Below are positions 17,472 to 25,635 of a stretch of 64,000 bases of DNA, in pieces. The DNA lies in assembly GCA_965206655.1 (NCBI GenBank), contig CBDBKC010000032.1, forward strand, positions 248,001 through 312,000, written 5' to 3'. Origin of the DNA: JAPPLB01 sp965206655. GTDB lineage: Bacteria > Acidobacteriota > Terriglobia > Bryobacterales > UBA6623. Position numbers and translations under genes: made by a program. Under the pieces are notes generated by a model that did not search any database, had not been told where the DNA came from, and saw only the letters and a list, made by a program, of their open reading frames with translations. Positions within the stretch are counted from its first letter, which is position 1, and every line of letters begins with the position of its first letter.

Positions 17472-17771
17472 TTACGTTTTCCCCGCGCACACGCGGGGAT
17501 GGACCTCCAGTTCCTCCAACAACCGCGCCCCGCAGTCGGCGCACACGTCCGCAGGGGCCAGCTCGCTTGTTGTGACGGCCTGCATGATGAGGGTTGCGTC
17601 GTTTCCGCCGCAGGCGTCCAGGCGGCATTGCTCGCAGACGTAGGGGCCGCCGGTCGGTTTCGGGTTGCGCCATGCGCCGCCCCGTGCAAACGCCCAATAC
17701 TTGGTCATGGTTCCTTCCGCCTTGCCAGCTAGGTCCAGGCTGCGTCGAACCGTCTTCTTTTTGACTGCCAT
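17472..17771 (-). CDS. small protein with two CxxC pairs
   Basis: A 99-residue protein read from the ATG at 17771 (MAVKKKTVRRSLDL). A longer frame to 17870 lacks protein-like sequence. It has two cysteine pairs, CEQC (in PYVCEQCRLDACGG) and CADC (in PADVCADCGARLL), spaced like a zinc ribbon. The N-terminus is strongly basic. I do not recognise the family. An ATCAT-type -10 (TATCAT on the minus strand, ~17785) lies just upstream. Its position inside the accessory island suggests a plasmid- or element-derived gene; function unknown. Confidence 0.55.
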   Translation of the reverse strand: MAVKKKTVRRSLDLAGKAEGTMTKYWAFARGGAWRNPKPTGGPYVCEQCRLDACGGNDATLIMQAVTTSELAPADVCADCGARLLEELEVHPRVCAGKT

Positions 17772-18065
17772 AGATGGGGGTATGATACACAGTTTTGTGA
17801 GACAGCAAGACAGGACGGTTCGGTTGGGGTTTCGGCCCCGAAACCGGCTCCCTGGAAAGCGTCTCGTCAAACACTCCTTTCTTGAGACGCCCTGGTGACG
17901 ACACTGGCCGGCACGAAATCAGTGGATTGAACTGGCGAAACCGACCGGCGACGACCTCGCTCAGAAGCCTCATGGTGCGTTTGGGCCTTCTCAACAGAAA
18001 CACGAGCCGCTGTGCGCCTCGCTCGTTGTTCGATCTCGTCCGCCACCTTCTTTGCCCCGATCCGT

Positions 18066-19181
18066 GGCGTTGGTGCATGAATCGGTGTAAGCGAGCACGC
18101 TAGCGGCGGGGGTGGGGTCCAGTCCATCATAGAGATCGGGGGGGTAACGTCGTGGTCGCAGCGAAGTCGAGCCGAGTCAACCGCCAGTACAAGAAGAAGT
18201 ACAGAATCCGGAACTGGAGGGAGTACGAGCGTGGCCTCAGGAGCCGCGGCGACATCACGATCTGGCTGAGCGAGGATGCAATTGCCGCGTGGGTACCACC
18301 GAAGAACGGTCTTCGCGGAGGCCAGCGGCGGTACTCGAACCTCGCGATCCGGACTGCGTTGACGCTGCGGGTCGTCTTCGGCCTACCGCTTCGCCAAACG
18401 GAGGGGTTTCTGGACTCGCTGCTCCGCTTGATGGGCCTCAACCTCAAGGCCCCGGACCACACCACACTCTCGCGCCGGAACCAAATCGTTGCGGTGCCGC
18501 CCCTGACCCGATCCTACGACGGCCCGATCGACTTGATCGTCGATTCCACAGGGCTCAAGATTCTGGGTTGCGGCGAATGGAACGCGCACAAGCACAAGGC
18601 ATCAAAGAAACGCCGGGATTGGCGGAAGCTGCACATCGGGGTGGATGCCGAGGGGTTCATTGTGGCGGCCGAACTCACAGCGAGCAGCCGGGACGACGCC
18701 TCCACACTCCCTGCTCTTCTCGACACAATCGAGGTTCCCATCCGGCGTTTCACCGCAGACGGAGCCTACGACCACAGGTCAGTCTACGATCAACTCAGCG
18801 CGGCCGGTACAGAGAACGTCGTGATTGTGATTCCCCCTCGTCGCTCCGCAGTGTCGGCGGGGGCCAACGGACGGCCCATGGGCGCAGCGTGACACGGCTC
18901 TTGAGAGGATTCGCCAGGTCGGGCGACGAGAGTGGCAGAAGGAGTCGGGCTACCGACAGCAGGCGCGCGTTGAAAACAGCTTCTTCCGATACAAGTCCGT
19001 GCTCGGAGGCGGATTGAAGGCGAGGCACGGCAAGGCACAAAGGAGAGAAGTTGCGATCGGGTGTCACATCCTCAACCGGATGGCCGAGCTGGGTAGGCCG
19101 AAATCCTGCGCTGTGGTGTCCTGAACGAGAAGTTGGAAAAGCGCCCCCACTCGCGCCGCAGTTGAATCATGCAACAGCGCC
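18066..19181 (+). mobile_element. IS5-family (IS903-like) element, copy 2
   Basis: The 1116-bp element is nearly identical to copy 1 and in the same orientation, with the same ends. It is one base longer because of an extra G in a G-run inside the transposase gene. A handful of scattered substitutions show that the two copies have had some time to diverge. No target duplication is visible at its flanks. Confidence 0.88.
18152..19124 (+). pseudogene. frameshifted IS5-family transposase
   Basis: The frame matches the intact copy at 6762 up to PPRRSAVSAG. One additional G (five instead of four around 18858) then shifts the frame, and translation stops at 18892 after 246 residues. The remaining ~78 codons, including the catalytic Glu block GRVENSFFRYK-like text, continue in another frame to 19124. 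The product lacks the third DDE residue and should be inactive, though copy 1 could act on this element in trans. Confidence 0.88.
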
Positions 19182-19216
19182 CTATTCGATGACAATGACC
19201 CGATCCCGGTGTGGAT

Positions 19217-20899
19217 CTACCACAGAACTCGGAAGCAAGCGAGGCTCGCGATCAGGAGAAAGGCGGGCGCCCAAAGTGAGGGTCGCTTGTACCATGCCAA
19301 ACCGGGACCGGCCGCGAAGGGATAGCGCGGCATGTCGGCAAGCTCCTCGCGTGTGGTCTCGAGCCAGGTACCTTTCGTGGCTGCGAGCTGTGGGACCGAT
19401 TGTCTGGCTCCTTGACCATCTTCACTCGCAAGTACCAAGCCACTGATTTCGGTGTCGGTCGCCCAACCTCTCACTACGGTGTAGAGCCACATGGTTCCGG
19501 AAGTGAGGATGACGCCCCAAAGATAAGCCCACCATGTATTGGTCCACCAGACCGGCAGCGGCCAATCAAATGTCGCCCCCAGAAATGAACTGAGGCCGTA
19601 GGCCATGCCGGCTGCCAGACCCATAACGCCCGAACCGCGATGAACTCGCGTCAGCACACCCATGAGGGTCACAGTAAAAAGCGGTATCACCGCGATGGCC
19701 GCCAACCGTAAATAAAACTCGATCATGCCGGACTGTATAAACGGTACGTAGCCGAAAGACAGAGCGATGACTACGGGTGTGGCCAGCCTGGAAACACGTA
19801 AATAGTGGGCGTCGTCGCCCGCACGAAAAAAGAAGCGCGCGTAGATGTCCCTCGTAAAGACGGCGGCGACGGAAGAACCGATGGAATCGTAGGTTGAGAT
19901 GCCGCCCGCCAGCACGCCGCCGACCACAACACCGATCAGGCCGGGCGCGAGGTATTCCTGCACCAACAGGGGGAAAACACGGTCGACCGATGCGATCTCA
20001 GGATAGATTGCCCGGCCCATCACGCCCAGCGTGATGTTGAACCACATGACGGCCGCGGTTACAACGCTGGCGACGACCGCGGCCATCTTCATGTCCCATT
20101 CCGACCGCGAGGCGAGCATCCGCATCGCCTGCGAATGATTCACGACGCAGTAGGCGGTGAGGGTGATGATCCATCCAAAGATAACAAGAACCGCGGGGAC
20201 GCCGGGTTCACGCTCTCCGCCAACGTGCATCATCGTTTCGGACAACGCTGGATCGATGGCGGCAAAGCGATCCTCCAATCCGCTCCAGCCGCCAACAACG
20301 TTCCAGACCGTTAGCCACAGGACGAGAGCGGCGATGAACATCAGCACCGATTGAAGAGCATCCGTCACCGCCACCGACTTCAGACCACCACTCGCCGTAT
20401 AGGCGGCGGCCGCGGCCGCAATCACAACGACGAGCCACCAGGTTTCGGAACCCCAGCCGGTCAGAATCGAAAATGTCAGGTAGAGCGAGAATGCGATGTT
20501 CCCGAGAACGTTCGTACGGTTCTGCACCTGGATCAGCGCGCTCATGACGCGGACCGAGGGGCCGAAGCGATGCTCCAGATACTCGGCATTCGTATACATG
20601 CCGCTGCGGTAGAGCGGCAGAAAGACCCCGTACGAGACGATGAACCAGCCGATCGGCATGCCGAGCCACCAGGTCGTGAGGTTCGAAAGTCCGAACGTGT
20701 AGGCCCCGCCCACGACCGCCACATAGTCGCCGCTGTCAACGGCGGTGGCGAACATCGAAAGACCCACCATCCACCAGGGCAATCCGCGGGCGGCCAGAAA
20801 CCAGTCGGAGGCTTTCTTTGTACCGCGCGAGATCACCAGCCCGTAGCCGACGATGGCCCCATTGACCAGAACCACGATGAGCCAGTCGATTGCTATCAT
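19217..20899 (-). CDS. sodium:solute symporter family transporter
   Basis: A 560-residue inner-membrane protein with about 13 hydrophobic spans, typical of the SSS (SLC5-like) family that couples uptake to Na+. The N-terminal span is followed by RGTKKASDWFLAARGLPWW, a family hallmark. TAVDSGDYVAVVGGAYTFG and the later GGISTYDSIGSSVAA match the sodium-site helices. The substrate cannot be read from sequence; sugars, amino acids and carboxylates are all possible. It is followed on the same strand by no close partner; the PhyH gene upstream is 51 bp away and may be co-transcribed. The gene ends 36 bp from IS5 copy 2, so the element has inserted just beyond it. Confidence 0.9.
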   Translation of the reverse strand: MIAIDWLIVVLVNGAIVGYGLVISRGTKKASDWFLAARGLPWWMVGLSMFATAVDSGDYVAVVGGAYTFGLSNLTTWWLGMPIGWFIVSYGVFLPLYRSGMYTNAEYLEHRFGPSVRVMSALIQVQNRTNVLGNIAFSLYLTFSILTGWGSETWWLVVVIAAAAAAYTASGGLKSVAVTDALQSVLMFIAALVLWLTVWNVVGGWSGLEDRFAAIDPALSETMMHVGGEREPGVPAVLVIFGWIITLTAYCVVNHSQAMRMLASRSEWDMKMAAVVASVVTAAVMWFNITLGVMGRAIYPEIASVDRVFPLLVQEYLAPGLIGVVVGGVLAGGISTYDSIGSSVAAVFTRDIYARFFFRAGDDAHYLRVSRLATPVVIALSFGYVPFIQSGMIEFYLRLAAIAVIPLFTVTLMGVLTRVHRGSGVMGLAAGMAYGLSSFLGATFDWPLPVWWTNTWWAYLWGVILTSGTMWLYTVVRGWATDTEISGLVLASEDGQGARQSVPQLAATKGTWLETTREELADMPRYPFAAGPGLAWYKRPSLWAPAFLLIASLACFRVLW

Positions 20900-20950
20900 C
20901 GGATAGATTCTAGAGTGCGGGATTCGGGCGGAGTTCGATGCCTTGAAAGG

Positions 20951-21796
20951 CTACCCAGGGACCCGGCCTGTGGCGCCCTTGGTGGCCGTGAGTTCCTTCA
21001 AATGTTGATGCGCCGCCAGCAGATGCTGTTCGACCGCGACTTCAAGCGGTAGGTTGGGTGGCCGCGATTGGATCAGTCTGTAGTGGCCGAAATCGTCGCG
21101 GCCACGGACCAGAACCGCCGGCTGCGGATCATGAATCTGCACCTGAGCGACCTCGGGCCGGATGTAGCGCGGGGCGAAACCGATCCGCTTGGCGGCGGAC
21201 TGATTGGCGTTGGAACCATGAATGATATTCACATGATGAAGTGACATCTCACCCGGTTTCAATATGATATCGACTACATCCTCTTCATTTACCTCAACTT
21301 GAATTTCCTGGCCCCGGCTCAGAAGGTTGTCGTCGGCCCAGGTGTCTTTGTGCGGATGAACAGGCTCTTTGTGGGTACCCGGCGCCACTCGCATGCAGCC
21401 ATTCTCGGGGGTGCTCTCGGTCAGCGCGACCCAGGCCGTCGTGACGTCCATTGAACTCAGCCCCCAGTAAGTACCGTCCTGATGGAAGGAAATAAAGCCG
21501 GGATCGTGTGGCTGCTTCGGAAAGATGGACGAAGCCCAGCAAATGATGTTCACCCCTAGGACGTCTTCCACAGCGTCGAGTACTTTCGGATGCTGGATCA
21601 GGTCCCAAGACCACGGGAAATGCATGTGCGTGAGCGAGAAGTCCGTTGCCTTGGGACGGCCCCCTAAGGCCGCTTCCAGATCTTCATAAGCATCTCGAAA
21701 GTAGCGGACCTCCTCCATCGAGAGTACGGGGATCGGAGAGAGATAGCCGTCCTTGTCGTAGTCGGAAATCTGTTGTTCTGTGAGGATCTTAGGCAT
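20951..21796 (-). CDS. phytanoyl-CoA dioxygenase (PhyH) family protein
   Basis: A 281-residue Fe(II)/2-oxoglutarate-dependent oxygenase. FHQDGTYWG carries the His-x-Asp iron ligands, HHVNIIHGSNAN the distal His, and RIGFAPRYIRP the Arg that binds 2-oxoglutarate. The ATG at 21796 is chosen because MPKILTEQQISDYDKDGYLS is the usual N-terminus; the frame extends 42 codons further without family sequence. Such enzymes hydroxylate lipids, ectoine-like compounds or secondary metabolites, and the substrate here is unknown. The C-terminal LPLEVAVEQHLLAAHQHLKEL helix is complete. It sits between the symporter gene and a shortened GNAT toxin on the same strand. Confidence 0.9.
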   Translation of the reverse strand: MPKILTEQQISDYDKDGYLSPIPVLSMEEVRYFRDAYEDLEAALGGRPKATDFSLTHMHFPWSWDLIQHPKVLDAVEDVLGVNIICWASSIFPKQPHDPGFISFHQDGTYWGLSSMDVTTAWVALTESTPENGCMRVAPGTHKEPVHPHKDTWADDNLLSRGQEIQVEVNEEDVVDIILKPGEMSLHHVNIIHGSNANQSAAKRIGFAPRYIRPEVAQVQIHDPQPAVLVRGRDDFGHYRLIQSRPPNLPLEVAVEQHLLAAHQHLKELTATKGATGRVPG

Positions 21797-21812
21797 GCTC
21801 AGATGATTCCAG

Positions 21813-22205
21813 TCACTGGGCGTGGATTGCCATAATGTCACTGGCACACATGGTTCGCTTGATTGCATCGACGAGAAGCATGCGACCCAAACCGTGCCTC
21901 CGTACTGACTGGTCGACAGCAAGTCGGCCGATAAGGGCGCAGGGAACCGGGTGCCGGGGTAGGTTTCGAGACAGCTCTTCGGGTAGAGAACTCAGGTCTA
22001 TCGCCAGGGCGCTCAGCGTGTAGAAGCCAAGGACGGTATCGGAAGCCTCGGCAGTGCAGACAAACACCCTGGCGATACGGCGTCGAACATCCTGGCCAGC
22101 CTGCCGCGCAAGGTAGCGGTCCAATTCTGGAAGCCCACAAGAAAAAGCCGCTCGGTCATGTCTCTTCCCGAGCGGCTCTATAACGAGCGCGTCCAGGTCT
22201 GTCAT
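21813..22205 (-). CDS. GNAT-family TacT-like toxin, C-terminally shortened
   Basis: A 130-residue GCN5-related acetyltransferase of the TacT/AtaT type, which acetylates charged tRNA to stop translation. The N-terminal IEPLGKRHDRAAFSCGLPEL and the acetyl-CoA loop LAVDQSVRRHGLGRMLLVDA are the family pattern. Family members usually run to ~160-170 residues, with a final strand and a YxxxGF-type helix. Here the frame stops after DIMAIHAQ, so about 35-40 residues are missing and activity is doubtful. It overlaps the DUF1778 antitoxin stop by 4 bp (ATGA). The loss probably reflects a deletion that brought the PhyH gene next to it. Confidence 0.82.
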   Translation of the reverse strand: MTDLDALVIEPLGKRHDRAAFSCGLPELDRYLARQAGQDVRRRIARVFVCTAEASDTVLGFYTLSALAIDLSSLPEELSRNLPRHPVPCALIGRLAVDQSVRRHGLGRMLLVDAIKRTMCASDIMAIHAQ

Positions 22206-22489
22206 CGCGAGGCAACGCGTCTTCCATGCTCATCCATGGCCGTGCGGAGCTTGTCGTTCGGAGTCGGCGGATTGACGATGACATCAAAGAAGCGCTTGGC
22301 ATCACGCCGGTCGAGAGTCATCGTTTCGTGCTTCTGGATGGCCTTCTCAGCATTTTCCAGGGCGCTGGACACAATGAAGCCGCTGACGGTTTTCCCTTCA
22401 AACGAAGCCGCTTGTTCGATCCGCCGCTTCGCCGTTTCGTTGAGCCGTAGATTTACCCGCTCGCTCTTGGCCACGTTCGCCTGAGCCAT
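22202..22489 (-). CDS. DUF1778 antitoxin (TacA-like)
   Basis: A 95-residue ribbon-helix-helix antitoxin of the DUF1778 family, the normal partner of GNAT toxins. SERVNLRLNETAKRRIEQAA is the RHH strand and helix and KTVSGFIVSSALENAE the second helix. The C-terminal RDAKRFFDVIVNPPTPNDKL is the toxin-binding peptide typical of the family. The start at 22489 is supported by AAAGGAAGGA about 10 bp upstream; the frame is open much further but antisense to the transposase. An IS1595-family element ends 51 bp upstream and may have replaced part of the native promoter. Confidence 0.9.
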   Translation of the reverse strand: MAQANVAKSERVNLRLNETAKRRIEQAASFEGKTVSGFIVSSALENAEKAIQKHETMTLDRRDAKRFFDVIVNPPTPNDKLRTAMDEHGRRVASR

Positions 22490-22540
22490 GATCGTGTCCT
22501 TCCTTTGTCGAGTTCTCAAGTGTACATCATTTTGGTGCTT

Positions 22541-23574
22541 GGTGGGGTATCCACTTGACTCAGGTGACCCCAAGATGTAGTATGCGGCCTCGTGGAGGAT
22601 TACCCGCGCGATCTGCTCGAGTTCGAGGCGCGCTTCGCCACCGAAGAGGCCTGTCGCGACTATCTGGTCGCGCTGCGCTGGCGGGACGGGTTCCGTTGCC
22701 CCAACTGTGGGCTTGAGCGAGCTTGGCCGGTGCGCAAAGTATGGTTCGAATGTGCTGCCTGCGGTCGCCAAACGTCCGTCACGGCCGGTACGATCTTTCA
22801 GGACACACGCAAGCCGTTGCGGCTTTGGTTCCGAGCAATGTGGCACGTCGTCTCGCAGAAGAACGGAGTCAGCGCCTTGGGTTTGCAACGCGTTCTGGGA
22901 CTGGGCAGCTACCAAACCGCCTGGGCTTGGATGCACAAGCTGCGGCGGGCGATGGTGCGGCCGGGGCGCGAGCGTTTGACGGGCGTCGTCGAGGTGGATG
23001 AGACCTACTGGGGCGCGGAGGAGGAGGGCGTTCGCGGCCGCCAGATCGAGCGTAAAGGATTGATTGCAGTAGCCGCGGAGGAGAGAGGCAGCGGGCTGGG
23101 GCGGATCCGTATGCAGCGCCTGCGCAACGCCTCGGCGGCCAGCTTGATGCCCTTCGTGGAGGAGTCGATCGAGCCAGGCAGCGTGGTTCGCACCGATGGC
23201 TGGCTGGGCTACGAGCCACTCGAGAAGAAGGGCTATCGGCACCACATCGTCTTCCTCAAGGGTCGCCGCGAGCAGGCGTCGGAATTGCTTCCGCTGGTGC
23301 ACAAAGCGATCTCGCTGCTCAAGCGCTGGTTGCTGGGTACGCATCAAGGGGCGGTCAGCCACGAGCATTTGGACTACTATCTGGACGAATTCGTCTTCCG
23401 GTTCAACCGGCGCAGCTCACGTAGCCGGGGCAAGCTGTTCTACAGGCTGGTTCAGCAAGCGGTCGCTGTGGAGCCGACGCCGTATCGCTCGATCATCGCC
23501 CACTGGGACGCCGAGCCGTTCTGAACCCCAAACACAAGATGTTGGGGTCACCTGAGTCAAGTGGATACCCCACC
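22541..23574 (+). mobile_element. IS1595-family insertion sequence
   Basis: The ~1034-bp element is bounded by near-perfect 32-bp inverted repeats starting GGTGGGGTATCCACTTGACT on both sides. It carries one transposase with an N-terminal zinc ribbon. No 8-bp target duplication is seen. Its right end directly abuts the truncated phage-tail gene, so the insertion or a following deletion removed that gene's 5' part. Confidence 0.9.
22592..23524 (+). CDS. IS1595-family transposase
   Basis: A 310-residue transposase with the zinc ribbon of this family at the N-terminus (CPNCG ... CAACGRQ, residues ~35-60) followed by the ISXO2-like DDE/N domain. VVEVDETYWG carries the first acidic residue and VRTDGWLGY the second. 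The third position lies in SHEHLDYYLDEFVFRFNRR, where the family has an E or N. The length and order are normal. The start is preceded by a short leader only 50 bp from the element end. Confidence 0.93.
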   Translation: MEDYPRDLLEFEARFATEEACRDYLVALRWRDGFRCPNCGLERAWPVRKVWFECAACGRQTSVTAGTIFQDTRKPLRLWFRAMWHVVSQKNGVSALGLQRVLGLGSYQTAWAWMHKLRRAMVRPGRERLTGVVEVDETYWGAEEEGVRGRQIERKGLIAVAAEERGSGLGRIRMQRLRNASAASLMPFVEESIEPGSVVRTDGWLGYEPLEKKGYRHHIVFLKGRREQASELLPLVHKAISLLKRWLLGTHQGAVSHEHLDYYLDEFVFRFNRRSSRSRGKLFYRLVQQAVAVEPTPYRSIIAHWDAEPF

Positions 23575-25635
23575 TACATCGAATTTGAAACGGGTGTTAA
23601 AGCCCTCGGCCAGAAAGTCGGCGATATCATTACGGTCACTTACGTCAAGGAAGGACTAATCGGTCAGCCGTGCCGCATCCTGAAGATCCAACCTTCCACA
23701 AACTATCGGCGAGTCCGGATTACGGCTCAGATCCACAACGATGCCTGGTACCAAGACACAAACGGCCAGTTGACTTTGCTCCCTCCCACTCGCCGGCAGC
23801 CGGAATCGGAACCGGGCGTTCCCGACCCGCTTTACGGTGATGAGTTTGACGAGTTTGGTGAGGAGCACTTCAGCGTCACTGAGTTTCAAATCACCAGCTC
23901 CGACGGCTCGATCCTGACCGAGGTGGAGGTTGGATTCAAGCCGCCCGACGTCGGACAGTCGTTCGTGGCGGGCATCCCTCTTCTTAGCTTGCAACCGAAC
24001 GTCCAGTCATCGGGTGGTTCCATCGAAGGTGGCCAGACGTTGTACTACGCTGTAACCGCTAGTGACTCTGACGGCAAGGCAAGCAACCCTTCCTTTGTTG
24101 TGCGAGCCACGATTCCACCGGGCGGATCGAGCTTTCGTGTCGAACTGACGGGCCTGAGTTTCACGCCGGGAACCGCCAGCTTCAGTGTCTATCGAGGACC
24201 ATTGCCGACCCGTCTGTTCCGAATCGCTTCGGGGCAAGCGGTCACCAGCTCATTTACCGATACGGGCCTGACGGCAGAGCTGACCGGCGCGCCTGACCCC
24301 CGCTACGACCACGCGAACTTCTACTGGCGGTTGGAGGACACGGACGAGTTCGTTGCTTCCACGTTCGGGCCGGATTCCGTTGGAAGCAGTCTGCTGAACA
24401 TGACGGTCGACGCCTTGATCGGACATTCGGTGCGGCTGTTGCGTGGCAAGGGTGCGGGTCAAGAGAGAATCATCGCCAATAACACCGCGACGACGGTCTT
24501 CGTCACATCGCCGTGGGTCGTCGAGCCGGACCAAAGCACGATCTTCGTAGTATCTGAGAACACCTGGCATTTCGGCGGACGAGCGCGCAGCAGCCCCGCT
24601 CGGTTCCTCGTCCCCAATCGGGGCGGTCAGGTTATTCAGATCACCGGCCGCGCCGCGAATGCACAGAATATTGAGTCTCTCGAAGGATTAGCGCTCATCA
24701 CCCGACACCGCATCGGCGGCGGCGGTCTCGGCGTTGCTGACTCGGACGTTCCACCGGAACCCGCATTCGCCGTCACCGCCCGAGGCGATGGCACGTTGCA
24801 GTTTAGCGCTCTCGCGTTTCCGGTTCTTGAGAACACACAAGGCATCACGACCGGAACCTTTCAGCTTTACCATCGCGATGAACTGTCCGGACCCAGCACG
24901 ATTCTGCTCGCTACGGCGATATCCAGCATCGACACCAGCCTGACGCTGACCTCCCCAGGATCTGGCATAGCAGACGACCTGATTCAGGTGGAAGGGGAAA
25001 TCCTCAAGGTCACACAGGTATCCGGTGGGGGCCTTCAATACGACGTGGAGCGGGGGCACTGTGAAAGCACGCCACAAGCTCACGCCGTCAACGCACCGGT
25101 CTATTTGCTACAGGACCGAACCGTCATCGTGCCCTTTGAGAAGGCCTTCTTCGGAACGACCGTCAGCGGCGCGTGGAGCCGCATCGAGCCAATCCCCAAC
25201 ATTCGCTTGGCGTGCGCCGAACTATGGGTGACCAACACCTTCGGCCCCAGTCCGGTTGCCACGAATAACTATTCGATGCTGCCCGATGGCGGCCTACGCA
25301 CTTTCGGCGGCGGGCAGTTCAACTTCCAGGTCGAGGGCGGTCTGGCGGTGCTGGCCAACGCGGTCCCGACTGTGTCGGTCCAGGAAACCCTCTCAATCCG
25401 CGATGTCTATGCCGTCGTGAAGCAGGCTCCCGTCGGCGCCGACGTTCAGCTTCAGATCAACCAAGACGGCTCCCCCCTGACGGCTCTGACCGTCAGCGCG
25501 GGACAAACCAACAGCAATGTCGTCAACGGCGTCGAACTGCCGGTGCTCCAGTCGCTCGCAAACTTGACATTGGACATTGTCGCCGTCGGGACAACCTTCC
25601 CGGGCAGCGACCTCACGGTGACGATCCGTGTCTGA
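23575..25635 (+). pseudogene. phage tail-tip (J-like) protein, 5' truncated
   Basis: The frame is open from the IS1595 end; no native start remains. The first ~60 residues (GVKALGQKVGDIITVTYVKE, then ...GQPCRILKIQPS...ITAQIHNDAWY) resemble the end of the Phage-tail_3 domain of gene-transfer-agent and lambda-J-type tail proteins, which form the tail tip. They are followed by a fibronectin-III-like stretch (YYAVTASDSDGKASNPS) and beta-rich repeats to the end (~690 residues in all). The gene overlaps the next one by 8 bp. No capsid, portal, terminase or sheath genes are nearby, so this is an isolated fragment of a phage-derived cluster. Assignment rests on pattern memory and is moderate. Confidence 0.55.

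Larger units (their letters stand above)
6676..19181. mobile_element. putative composite transposon carrying a defence-like cargo
   Basis: Two near-identical IS5-family copies in the same orientation bound about 10.3 kb that holds two toxin-antitoxin pairs, a helicase/methyltransferase system, recombinase remnants and a small zinc-ribbon gene. The outermost ends have no matching 9-bp target repeat. Movement as a unit is therefore inferred from layout only; independent insertions or homologous recombination between copies are also possible. Confidence 0.45.

Noticed and set aside
22202..23368. 388-codon frame ending in the DUF1778 antitoxin
   Set aside because: Everything before the ATG at 22489 is antisense to the IS1595 transposase; only the last 95 codons are real.
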